Shown here: one piece after another, positions 35,801 to 47,800 of the stretch
Layout: the number at the start of each line of letters is the position of its first letter
Position numbering within the stretch: position 1 is the stretch's first letter
Assembly: GCF_031877795.1 (NCBI RefSeq)
Contig: NC_133971.1
Coordinates: forward strand, 17,581,171-17,645,170
DNA from: Strix aluco
Taxonomy: Eukaryota; Chordata; Aves; Strigiformes; Strigidae
Reading direction: 5' to 3'
Length of the DNA stretch: 64,000 nucleotides
Notes under the pieces: model-generated
The model's input: only the letters and a program-made list of their open reading frames with translations
Told to the model about the DNA's origin: nothing
Database searches by the model: none
Position numbers and translations under genes: made by a program

Positions 35801-38800
35801 AGCCAGACTCCATCTCCAGTTCTCAGTGGTATCCAGTAAACAGACAAGAGACAACAGGAGCAAAGTGAAATACAGGTAATGCCATTTAAACATTAAAAAC
35901 CCCATTGTTTTAAAGCAAAGGTGGCTAAACACTGGAACAAGCTGTCCAGAGTGGTTGAGCAGTCTCCATCATTGGAGATATTCCATTCCTGACTGGACAA
36001 TATCCTGAGCAACTAGCTCTAGTTCATGCTGCTCTGAACAGAGATGTGTATGAGGCGGTCTATAGAGATGTCTTCCAGCCTCAATTTTCCTGTGATTCCT
36101 TACATTTAACCGCTGCCGTGGTGAGGCTGCTGGTATGCTTTCTGCGTAGGTGTTGACTGCACAGCGGGTACACCATCCGATTTCTAAGCAGGAGCTCCTC
36201 GGAAGGGAGAACTGTCCCTCAGAAGGGGAGGCCCCCCCTCCAATGGCTGTAGGTTGAGCCAGCCCAGTGCAGATGCTGGGTGTGCAGAGGAGGAGGAGAA
36301 GGACAAGCTGGAGTGCGCTGCTGGACACCACGAGTGTTGCCTTGTTCCTAGTGTTGTCATCCATTGCCCATATTTCCCTGGGCTACTTGGGTCAGCCTGA
36401 GAGACTGAGGAGAACTCTAGAGCAAGTTGTTGCTGCTTAGCAATGGCTTGCTTTTTTTGTCTTGGCACTTGTTTTTTCTGCTTTGGTTGTCCTGCCTTGC
36501 TTGTGAGAAAAGTTCCTGTCTGGAGCTGCTGTTTGCCAAGTTTCAGAGGTGCTGGCCAAGTCCCTGAGTTTCTCCTGTGCTGAATTGTCAACCCTTGTGC
36601 TTGTTGAGGGCCGTGGTTATGAGGGTACTGGTGCTGTGCTTGAGGACCCCTTTTTCACCCTGTACCACCACCACAGAGCATGGCTGAGACCCATGGAGAG
36701 AGGCCCTGAGACCACAGACTCCTATTTTTCACTCGGCAGTTTTTGAGTGGCTGCCTGTGTCCTTGTGGAGCCCTGACAGAGTACTAATCCAGCTGCCTTT
36801 GCAGGATGTTAGCAGTTGAATGGCCCAAAAATTTGGGCTTGCATCTCCCCTGTGAAGCAAAGTGCATGCTAGGCATGTGGTTTGGGGGCTTGCCAAAGCA
36901 AGGTTCCTGCATCTGTTCAAGGGATGGCCTGTGGCAGCATTGCTGAGATATGGCAATGGGAGGTCAAGGCAAGAGGCCATTAAAGAGGCTGGGGAGGTGG
37001 CCGTGGGCTTGCCCAAGGCTGGGCTGTTGTTGGGGGCCAGCCCAGTGCCTGCAGGTTGATCTGTGCAGCCAGGATGTCCATGCTGTGTCTTTGGTAAGTG
37101 GGGCAGAAGCAGCCCAGCTCAGCAGGGTCAGAGTGGTGCCAGAGCCTCAGATGAGCCTTGGCAGGAGAACCCAGGGGATGCTGAAGCCCCTGGCTTCCCA
37201 GTGCTGCAAAGTGAGATGGTTTTCCTGTAGGATGGGAGTGTGAAACCAGGCTGTTCCCTGGTGGGGCCCAACCTAATGTGGGAAGGTGATAGAGAGGCTC
37301 CAGCTGTCTGCTTTGCTGATTGGAGGTGCACTGCAAAAGGAAAGGGAGGTCTCCAAGTTCTGTGTCTGCTGCTGAAGCCTTTCCTGAACTGCCTGCAGGC
37401 CCACATCACCCAGCAGTTACAGGCATGGACATGGTCACAAGTACTTCTGAGGGCTGTGGATGAGCCTGAGCCTGACTGACTCTTTTTCCCCCTGTCCCCT
37501 TCCTGTTCCAACCAGGTTGTTTGCCATGCTGTTGCTTGCAGCGAGACTGTGCCAATTACTCAGCTGGTGGCCCGGCAGAGAAGTTCCAAGCGGAAAATGG
37601 GACGGCAAGTGAACTGCCAGATGAGGCTAAAGAACACATCTCCAGTCACTTTGGCAGGTAAGCCACAGGCAGCTGTGGAGGGCCTGTCTTTGTGAAAGAA
37701 CTGTGCAGCTGCTGGACCAAAAGCCTTGGCCATGAGACTGTGTCACTAATGGCCATGAGTTGTGTGGTCCCAGTGAAGAATTCCTGGGATCAGGGAGTGT
37801 TGTTAACAAGGGTGCTTGTGCTTGCAAGCCATGGTCAGTGAGGAAGCCCTTCTTGAGTGGATATGTGCGACATGAATGATCTTGAAAAAGTTCATGGAGG
37901 AAGCTTGGCTTCACTTCCACCTGTCCATGCTTCTGTGAGAAATGTGGCTGAGATGCAGGCCAAGCTTGGCCCATTGTGGAGTGTCAGGGATGAGCTAACC
38001 TGTCACAGTAAGAAGGAGCCCCTGCAGCGTTATCTGTGCCTGTTTCAGCAGCTCCTGTGGCTGCTGTAAGTGCATTGATTGTCATTGCTGATGCCCAGGG
38101 TCTGCTCTTTGTAATTCTGTGCCTTTTTGCGGAAGCTGCTGCATCAGTGGTTTCCCAGGATCAGGCCCAGGCAAGGCCCATCTGCTTGCAAGTTGGCAGC
38201 TTGGAGCAACTGTGGGTCTCGCAGTTTGTTTGTATTCCCCTGTTGTCATCTGTAACAAAGGCTTTGCTGCTTCTTGCTCTGCTGCGACCACGCCAACCGT
38301 CTACCCTCTAGCTGGGAAGCTGAACCGTTGACTCATATCCCAGTTAAACGACAGTGATTGTAAACACACATTGGTTCACTGTCTTGCACAGCAATACCCC
38401 TTGGAAGTGTTTGAGCCCACCAAAACTGGTGTGGTACAGCCAGCAAGTAAAGAGTGAAGTGGCGCAGAGCTTGTTTATGCCGGTGTGGCCTGAAGGCCAG
38501 CATGGCGTGTTCCTCTGCAGGTGTTATTTGGTAACTTCTGCTGTGTGGTGGGAGTTTGGGAGGAGAGTGCTTGCAAGCCAGGGTAGAGAAGAAGAAACCT
38601 TTGGGCGGTGGCGCAGGAGGTGACCGAGGAGGTGGAATTAGGCTGCATGTGCCACACCTCTGGGAGCTGCTGGTGCTGTTGGGTGCTAAAGGGCAACCTG
38701 ACTGTGGGTTCCACCTGAGACGTGACCTGTTGCGGCACCTCACAGGTACATGGCTTTTCCGAGAGGGTAAGGGGAGATGGGTCTCCTGTTCTTTCCCTGC

Positions 38801-41800
38801 TGCAGCACAGTGGTGGGACTGTGGTTTGTGAGTTGTTGGGTGCGAGCCGTGATGCTGTAGCAGAGACTCACAACGGTGGCTGAGAGCGTCCTTCTTAACC
38901 GTCTTTTGGAAAAGTATGGGCTCCCTGGAGGAGTTACCTGCAGTGCTTGAAGTCTCTCTGGGTTGGGTGGAGGAGAGCACTACTCACAGCTGCATCTGCA
39001 AACTCTTTAGGAAAGCCCAAAGGAACTTTGCGACAGCCCAGGCCTCTGAGCATGCCAGAAGAAGGCAGCAAGAGGCCTGTTCCTCGCCCTCCGCGAGGCA
39101 GAGGAGTGGCGTGTGGAGTGGTGAAACCCACCATGGAGAGTGCCCGGTCTGCCTTGCCGCCAGCTGCTGGGAGCGGACCGTCTAAAGAAATTCCCATGCA
39201 GAGGCACGTCACTGTGGTAAACAGGTCAGTGTGTGCACACGTGTGTGAGCGAGTGAAGTGAAGTGTGGTGGGCCCTTGGATGCTGCCCATGCCAGTGGTG
39301 GCTTTTGGGATGTGGGAATGCAGGCTCCTGCCCTTGCAGAAGGTGAAGTTTGAATGGGGGTTGGTACCCAGGAGGGAGACGGGTGACCCTTTGCCTTTTT
39401 GGATGCTGCCATAGCTCCCCTGTGCTCTTGGCCTGCTCCCACGTCTTCTGGGGAGGAATCTGGCCAAAGGTGTCACAGCAGAGGTGTGGGGGATGTCGCT
39501 GTTTCCCAGGCCCGGGAGGGAGGGAGCTGCTGTGGCGGGCGCGATGAAAGCAGAAGGAGGTTTGTGTGTAGGTGTCGGGCGATGCTGCGTGTTGAGGGTC
39601 GTGGCTGTCTGTCCTTTACCCCTTGCCTGACTTCTGCGTTGCAGCGTTAGTGTTCGTGTCCCTTGTCGGCGTGCTCGGACCCAGCAGCTGCCCGACGGTG
39701 TTTGGGTGAACTGAGCTGAGGGCTGGAGCTGCAGTTTTGCTGGGTTAGCGGTACATGCTGGTTTTCAGCCCGCTTTGAGCCACTCTAATCCAGGTGGCTT
39801 ACCCAACTGCTGCCCCATCATTTCTCTTTCAGTGTTGTTTTCGGCTGCCCTGGGCCATCAGCTGATGGTGGCGAGAAAGTGTTTGCTGCTCCCTCATTGT
39901 GGCTGCGCTAAGTCCGCTGGAGCTGTGATTGTGGTGGTAATCCTCTGCAGGTCACCGGCCTGGGTTAGAAGTCAGCCTTGTGTTGAATGGAAATGGCAGC
40001 GGTGTGCCGCTTCCACAGCAGCGTAGCTGTGAAGTGGCACGGAGCAGAGTGACAGCTTAATCCTGCCGTGGTGCCTGCTCTTTCTGGAAGACTCACAGAA
40101 AGCAGGCGCGTCCTGCCCCAGCCGCCTGCGTGAGTCCCGTGTGCCTCAGGGCTCTGGGCGCCAGAGGGGCAGATGTGGATGCGCTCGGAGCGCTCATGAG
40201 AGCAGCAGCCGCTTCAGCTTTTGTGCCTGAGAGCGTAATGTTGTACTGGTGGCTGATAGCACTGACCCGTAACCTTCCTGCTGCTCCGCAAGGGGCCCTT
40301 CGTGATGGCAGTGCCCTGCTGGTTGTGCTTTTTAGGTGGTTCCCCAGCGTGCTGGTGAAGTGGGCAGGTGCCCCAGGGAGGGGGAGGCATCCTGGCTCTT
40401 GGGGTTGCCAGGGTGATCTGGCTGGGCTTTGCCTTGGGGCAGGGCTCCTCTTGAGGGCCAGAGATGCTCCTTGTGTCATGGGCAGTCAAGCTGGTGCAGT
40501 CGCAGCAGCTGTTTGGATGTGCCCAGGCAGAAGTCTGGAGAAGCTCAGAGGTGAGCAATGATGGTGGCAGGAGACAGTGGTTGTAAAGCTGGGGTGGGTG
40601 AGAGGAGAGCAGTGGCAGGAACAGTGAGGAAGCCAGAGGCGCTGGCAGTGGCTGTGTGAGGATGAGGGTTTGGAGGTAGAGACCAGGGAATAGAGACATG
40701 CCGCATGTGGCAATTGAGGAGAGTGAGACCGGGGCTTCGACAGGAGCAGGGAGACTCAAGATTGGGCCTCTTTGTCTGCACCACAGCTCCTAAAGACATG
40801 AATGTGGACTAAGCTAACCAATCTTCTTTTGCTCTTAAGTGAGCTGGGTGGAGGTGCAGTGCAGAAACATTTCACCAGCTCTGCTCCCTGTTCTGTGGAG
40901 GAGGTTTCTGCAGCAGAGAAGAGAAGCACCAAGCCATCCTGCCATGATAGAGTTGTGGGAGCAGATGTGCACAGGCTTTCCCTTTTATGTGTGTTCATAT
41001 GAGTTGGATTTTTTGAAGTAGAACTTCCCTGAAAGGCAGAGTTCCTTTGTTCCACGACAGGCAGAGCAAAAAAACCACTTTCAGTTCTCTCCAGGTTAGT
41101 TGCTGGAAGGCCAGAATATGGTTTGTAGTACTTGAAGCTTTGTAATGCTTGAAATAAAAATAGGTAGCCCTCTTCTGGCTCTTCTAATGGAGTGTGCCCC
41201 ATCTTGTGTTGTCATCTTTGTTTCTCTCTGTCATGTTCCCCTGAGCTCCTTTCAGGTAAGTGTTCTGCTTTTGTTTCTGGTGTCTGTTCGTGCCCTACTT
41301 GGGAGGAGAAGCTACAGGTAAAGTGTGCTTTGGCTCAAGTAGTTCTGGAAGCGAAGACATATTGTGCTGTTGCAAAGGGTCCAAATGCTGTCCTGTTAGC
41401 TTGAGGGCGTACTAGAGGAAGGGTTCATGGAGAAGAGGATCATACTCTGTTTTAATGCAAGGTTGTGTAGTGACCCATGTGACTGGATTATTTTGTTTCA
41501 ACTTGGCCAGTCTGAAGCAGGACTGGCCAGATCCATGGCTGATGTCCCTGCTGCTGGGGATGTTTTGTGCCCCCAGAGCTGCTGTGGTTGCTTGTGCTTG
41601 AGGAATTGTGGGAGGGAAAGCCCCTTTGAGCCAGGATGTCCTGACCTCAAAACAGTGTACAAATGAGCATTATCCCCGGAAATGCTGGGATCACACCACC
41701 CTCATAGGTAGCTGGCACAGACTCAGCAACACTGTTCCAGCAGTGGTGCCAGCACTTGCCCTTGAGAGTGGCTCAGCATTCACAGCACAGGTTGACTGAG

Positions 41801-44800
41801 ACGAGTCCTGAAGGTAACAGAACTTGTCTCTGCCCTGTTTCCCAGTCTCAGGTGAGGCACTGTCCGTGTGCAGTTTCTCTGCATTTGTTTTCTGACACCT
41901 GTCCTGCCCCTCCATTTACTGAAATGGTAGCAAAGCACAACCGTACTCTCAGGGTTGTACTTAAGGGTCTTTCGATTTCTGCTTCTCTGTTGGGCCTCCA
42001 TCCTGCTATGGCATATTTGCCTTACTTGCCTTGTCAGGATGTCCTCCCAGTGACAGGCTTTGTCTGGGTTTGACTAGCCTTGGTGCTCCACACAGTGAGG
42101 CTGCAAATGGCAGTTCCGTTGGGACACAGACTTTGGCAGCCACACCTCTCTAGGGCTCTGTGGTGTTTCGCTGAGATACCTTCATGCCTACAGCTTCTGG
42201 GGCTTGCCACTGTGTAGTCTTGGCACATTCTGTCACACCCAGATGACAAGGGGAAGATGCTGAAGGTAGCTGCAGTTGTGCCAGGTTGGTTCCTGCTGCC
42301 CTCCCAGGCCTTCTTGCAGACTCCGTTGCAGGGTCTGAGATGCTATCTTTATAGCAGCAATCACTCATGTCATGAGTGTGTTGCCATGGACCTGCAAACC
42401 TGCAGAAGGTGGGAGAGACCTTGCTTGTAAGGCTAACTGCAGAGATCCTTTAAGCTGGAAAGCGACAGTATGCATAAGAACAGGTTGAGATGCTTGGTGA
42501 CCCCCTTGCTTGGACCAGCAGGCAGCATTTGCTGCTGGCCACCACCTGGCCCCACTGCTGAGATAGCACTGCCAAGGGCCAAAAGCAGAGTTGGATGGCA
42601 TGGGCCTTACCAAGGTAAGGTGATGGGCAAAGATTGGCATGCCTTCCCTTTGCTCTGAGATGGTGGTCTGTGGGAGTGAAATGTAACTGGCTGCCTAGCT
42701 ACAGCCATGCCTGGGGGCTTGACAGGGCTGCATGGCTAGTCAGGCATTTGTGAAGGGCTGGGCTGCTGACATGTTCTCTTATTGCTGGTGTGGCTAGGAG
42801 GCCTCTTGCTGGGAGGAATTTCTAGCAGCTGAGGAACATGTCACCTTGCAGGCAGCTGAGTTGTCTATACCTGCATGCTGGGGAGAAGTGTGTTGGCCCT
42901 GCTGCTGGCTGGCTGTGTTCCATCCCATCTTTGGAGAGAGAAGACCGTTATGGTCTGTGTGAGCAAGCAGTGCATCACAGGATCCTGACTGCAGGACTCG
43001 AAACTGATAATAACTGAGCTCAAAGCTAATGTTAGCACCACTTTGTTCTATGGGAAGTTGTTGAACCACAGCAGGAAGCATAGAAAGATACCACATGAAG
43101 TCTCTTAATATTGCGAGGATCCCAAATCCAATCAGCTTTCATTTGCAACATAAGAGAATCATCAGTCCTCTGTTCCAGGTTCCTTTCCAAAGTGTTCCAG
43201 ATGGCATGGCTTGAGACGGGAACATCTGCCTTCATCCTCACTGAAACCTTGCTGCTGTTCCTGCTGTTTTACCTTGCACTCATGTCATCCATGGCACCTG
43301 ATGTGTGGCTTAAGGTGGTAGAAATGGTATGTGGCACTGAGGATTAGAACACAGGTATGGATTCCTACTGGGAGACAGCAGTAGCAGGACAGTCTCCATT
43401 TCCCGTGTGGCTAGCTCATGGGATTGTTTTCCTTCCAGCCTAGCAATGGTAGTAGTCTCTTCTGAGTCTGCTTCCCTTAAAGGGACTTTTTCCTTGGGTA
43501 TCTGTTCAGCTTGGAGTTGTCCATACTGGTAAATATATGTATAGGGAGGTGGGATCCTGGGTTTCTTGCAGGGTCTGCATGGCCAGTCACAGCACACTCT
43601 CAGAAGAGGCTGCTGGTGCTTTGTGTGTGGATCTGAGCTGTGCCCAGAAGGTAGAGGATTTTCCTGTGATGCAGGTGGAGTACTGGAAGAGTCTTTTCAG
43701 ATACCCAACAAGTGTAAGGTGTGAATGTGTGTTTGGGTTTCGTGTGGGCAACTTTGCCTTTGTGCTTTTTGAATCTAATCCCACTTGTGTTTCACAAATG
43801 TGCTTGTAGTTGATCTGCTGCTCAGCACTTCTGGGCATGCCTCTCCTGCTTTGGAAAATGCTGTGCTGGGCACTGGCTGTCCTCACTGCTAATGCTGTGG
43901 GATGTGACCCAGAACAGAAGTATTATTTTTGGTACAAGTGACACCCCATAGCTGATGGTGGAGCAGTAGTTTCATCTTATGGGGACAGCAAAAAAGCAAG
44001 GGAGAAAAATTCATGCTAAACCTTTTAAGATGCTGCTTGAAGAGGTGTGAATGTGGGAGGCCTCTTTCCAATTTGTGGATCTGCTCTGGTTAAAGGTCAG
44101 TGTGGAGGCACATAGGACACCTTAATACTGTGTTAGTCTCGACTGCCTGTTGCTACTAGCCTCAGCATCATACTTGACCCCTGTCCTACCTTCTGAGAGC
44201 CCAGGTGAAGCTGGGAAATCTTGGTGAATTTTGTAGTTTCCTCCAGAGTTGTCCCTGAACTCCACAGGTAACCAATCTCCTTACTGGCCCCTTAGGCAGA
44301 GACCATCTGCAGAGCCTGCTCAGTGCATGTGCAGTGGTTGCTGTGGTCTCAAGATGCCTGGTGACCACAGCAACCTGCCATGCTTCTGTGGAGAGCTGTT
44401 TTGGTGTGTTTGCCACTGTGACTTCTCCACTGCAGTTCTTCCTTGGGTATGTGTCTTTGGGAGGTGCTTGATCCTGGTCTTTGAACTTTCTCCAACTCTT
44501 TTTCGCTTTTGCTTGTAGTGTATGTAATTATTCCACATCTGAGTGTTCAAAAAATGGTCTTAGTGAGCTACACACTGCTGTGACCTCTTCATTGTCAGGA
44601 ACTTACTGTGCTGCATGTGCTCCCAGTATAAGCTACTGCTCTCTGAGGGATCTCAGAACACCTGCAAGCGTGACATTTGTGTCCTTTCGGTGGGAGAGCA
44701 CTTCGGAGAGGAATCTGTTAAACAGGGTAGCAACAGCGTCCACAAAAAGAACTTGAGTTCCTGTGTAGTTTTAGGTGTTCCCCGACTTCTAAAGCTGGAT

Positions 44801-47800
44801 ACTTTCTGAAGACTCTGATTTGGCTACCAAGAAGGTGAGCATAATCATGTTCAGTAGCAAAACTGAGATGCCATCCAGGTAAAAGACCAAATAGGCTGAA
44901 CATAACAAATGTAAGACCACCAACTGTGTTACTAGGCCTAGATGCTTTCCTCTTGCTAATGGCTTTTTACTGTGCATTTTTTTTTTCATAGTAATTAGGA
45001 TAATAAGAAAAAACTAGAAACTACCTGTTGATCTATCCTGTTACTGCTGATCAGGTTGTCTTCCAAGCCTTCCATTGTGAGTACTGATTTTGTGCAGGGG
45101 GCCTGCTAGAAGTATGTGAAATACATTTTATTTTATTTATAGGTCTTGTAAGCAAATGGAATGATATTCACAGCCAGGAGGGTGATTTAAAGCAATTTTC
45201 TTTTCAATATTAGGTCTGAGAAGAGACTAACTGTCCCACCACGGTTTCAGAAGGAGTTGCAAGTTCACCTGTCCCGAAGCTCTTCGATAGATTCAAATGG
45301 TATGTTTACACATTAAGAAAATTTTTATTGATTACTCACATTAGATTGGATATCACTTTACGAAAAATCCATCTTAGTACCTGTTTTGAATGAAGATAGA
45401 TTTGGGTGAGAAACCAAGTTCTGTGAGTAAACCTTCTCATTCTGATTGCCTGGTGCTGGGGAAATGTGTGTGTTTGCTTGTATACTTCTGTCTTTTAGGA
45501 AAATCCTTGTGTAGTAAGTGTCAAAGCCAACTGCAAAGCTAGTGTGAGTAGCTTGGAAACAGGGGGAGTATTCTTAACTTCACTGCCTTCACTAACTAGG
45601 GATCTGGTATAGGAGCATGAAATCCTGGCTTTCAGGAGCAAGCAGCACGCTAACCTGGCTGTCCAGAAAATACTTGTCTGTGTGCCTGGCTCCCAGCAGT
45701 TGTGCAGTTGATGGGTTTGTCAAATGATGGTTGCTTTCTTGGAGACCTGTCAGCCTGATTTGTGAAGTTTTGGGTCTGGTAGCAAGCACTCACCTCCAAA
45801 GGGAGGAGAGGAGTAGAGATGAGGGAGCAGGCAAGCTAGTGATGTGAACCTCCAACTGGGATAATGACTGCCTTGCTCCTACACACAATGCATGAAACTG
45901 TCCTACGTAGCTGGACAGTTGCTGTCGCTTTCCCTGCTCTGCTGGAGGGCTTTGTTGGGTGCAATAGCACAGAAAGGCTGGGTGCTGGGTTCAGACTTTT
46001 CCTCAGGACATACCTTAGAATGAAAGGCAAATCATTGGTCTGTTTTGTACATCTGTGTGAATTTAGAAGAACATCCTTGGGTGTTTTGCTGTATCTTTGT
46101 TGTGTTTGTACTCATAAAGAAATTACCTTGTGTCCCTCTTGGGACACTACCTCAGTGCAGCCTCTCAGCATCAGCGTGTCTGAAGGTTCTGTAATCTCTT
46201 CCAGGATCCCTTCAGAAGAAACATTTAGCAATGTCTTATGAAAATAACTACAGTGATTGAAAATACAGCTTCAGGTCAGTTACTAAATGTCTGAGGTTTC
46301 CATGGCTCTTTCCAATAGAAAGTGACTGAAACAGCCATGTTGGGTAGGAAAGCCACATTTTAGAGTTGATGTTATGCTTGCAGCTCCCATGTTTTATTTT
46401 TATGTAGGTAGGTAATCATCTGTCTTTCTCTCCACTGATAAGGCTATGTTTACTTCAAGGCTGTGTTTTTGTTTAACAGATAACTTGAATACATCCACTG
46501 CGGAGACACATAGTGTTGCCTCTGGCCCTTCTGATGCTCATGTCAGTGAAGTTCAAAGTCGTGTTAAGGAGATTCTGAGCAAGTGCAGCAGTGGTGTCTG
46601 GGTGTCAAAGATGCCACAGATCTACCGGGAAATGTACTGGGAGGAGCTCAGCACAACAGTGCTCCGTCAGCTTGAGAACTGGCCTCATGTGTGCACAGTA
46701 AGTGTTGAAAGTCATTTTTGTGGAAGATACCAGTACCCTACATATTTCTGAGTGTTCACTTAGCAAATATTATTTTATATGTAGTCCTGCATTTCCTTTC
46801 ACGATCTGTAGTAGTGAAGGAAAGAAAAAGAAAAAAGAAGAAAGAAGAACACACACGCACACCCCAATTGTAACTGTGCCTTTGAAACAACACCCAGAAA
46901 ATCACGGCTGGCTGGACTAGCATTGTTTTGGAGAAGGAAGGTCAGCCTCTGCAGCCTCCTGAAGCAAGTGCTCCAGGTTGCTGAGTTGCCACCTTTAACT
47001 GACTCCAACACTGACAACCCAAACAGCAGCTGATGACACTTGCTCTTCATGCCATGTGGAGTCTTTTCCCCATTGCATTTTATGCTTTTCCTTGGTGGTA
47101 GGTTTATCTCCTCTTAAATCTATAAGCTACCAGCAAATCCTGTGTAAATAGTCTTAGGTCTATCTGTAGTTATTATCTTTCTTTAGACTTTTCCACAGGT
47201 CTTTCTCACATCTTAAGTCAAGGCTGTGGAATTTTGCTGTATACATTAGGCTTATGATACAATAATACATGAAAATGAAATGTGATGGTGTTGTGGAGGA
47301 GAGATTCAGCTCAACCCCTTCCTGTCCATCATCGCCCCCCCCCCCACCATGTCTGTTACCTCTTGCTCACCAGGGGTGTCTTTGTCCTTCGTATTAAAAG
47401 CTAGTATCAGGCTGAGCCTCCACTTACAGGTCTGCCATGTGAGTTGCCATCACCACTGAGTCTTCAATTGCTGTCCTTTTATTTCTTCTTCTGCACTTAT
47501 GGTTCACTTAGGGTATAATGCAACTTCGCATCAAGGTTTGTTTAGCTTTTACTTTAACAGGCCAGTCATATCAATAAACATTTCCAACTTCATCAAACTC
47601 TGGCACCAAAAGGCTATTGAAGTAATGAGAATAGCTGTCTGCTTGAAGTGACTTTTCATGTACATACTACTAAGTATTTTCTCCTGTAATAACTTTACAT
47701 GCAAAAAAAAAAGTTTCACTGAGATTAAATAATTGCCCTTCAGGAATAACACCATTTACATGTGTGTATGGTGTTCTAACACACATATCAAATGCAGACA

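Larger units (their letters stand above)
29870..37515 (+). other. TDRD7 intron after coding exon 1: CR1 copy and right-arm segments
   Basis: This intron contains right-arm segment 6 (31,537-31,622), a decayed CR1 (about 32,800-36,105) and right-arm segments 5 and 4 (36,147-37,470). Between 29.9 and 31.5 kb and between 31.6 and 32.8 kb I see only unassigned intron. The acceptor is CCAACCAG at 37,508-37,515. Confidence 0.8.
39225..45213 (+). other. TDRD7 intron between coding exons 3 and 4
   Basis: This contains the end of right-arm segment 3, then weaker segment 2 (about 40,860-40,944) and segment 1 (41,455-41,905). From 41.9 to 45.2 kb I see no repeat or gene. The acceptor is CAATATTAG ending at 45,213. 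Confidence 0.7.
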
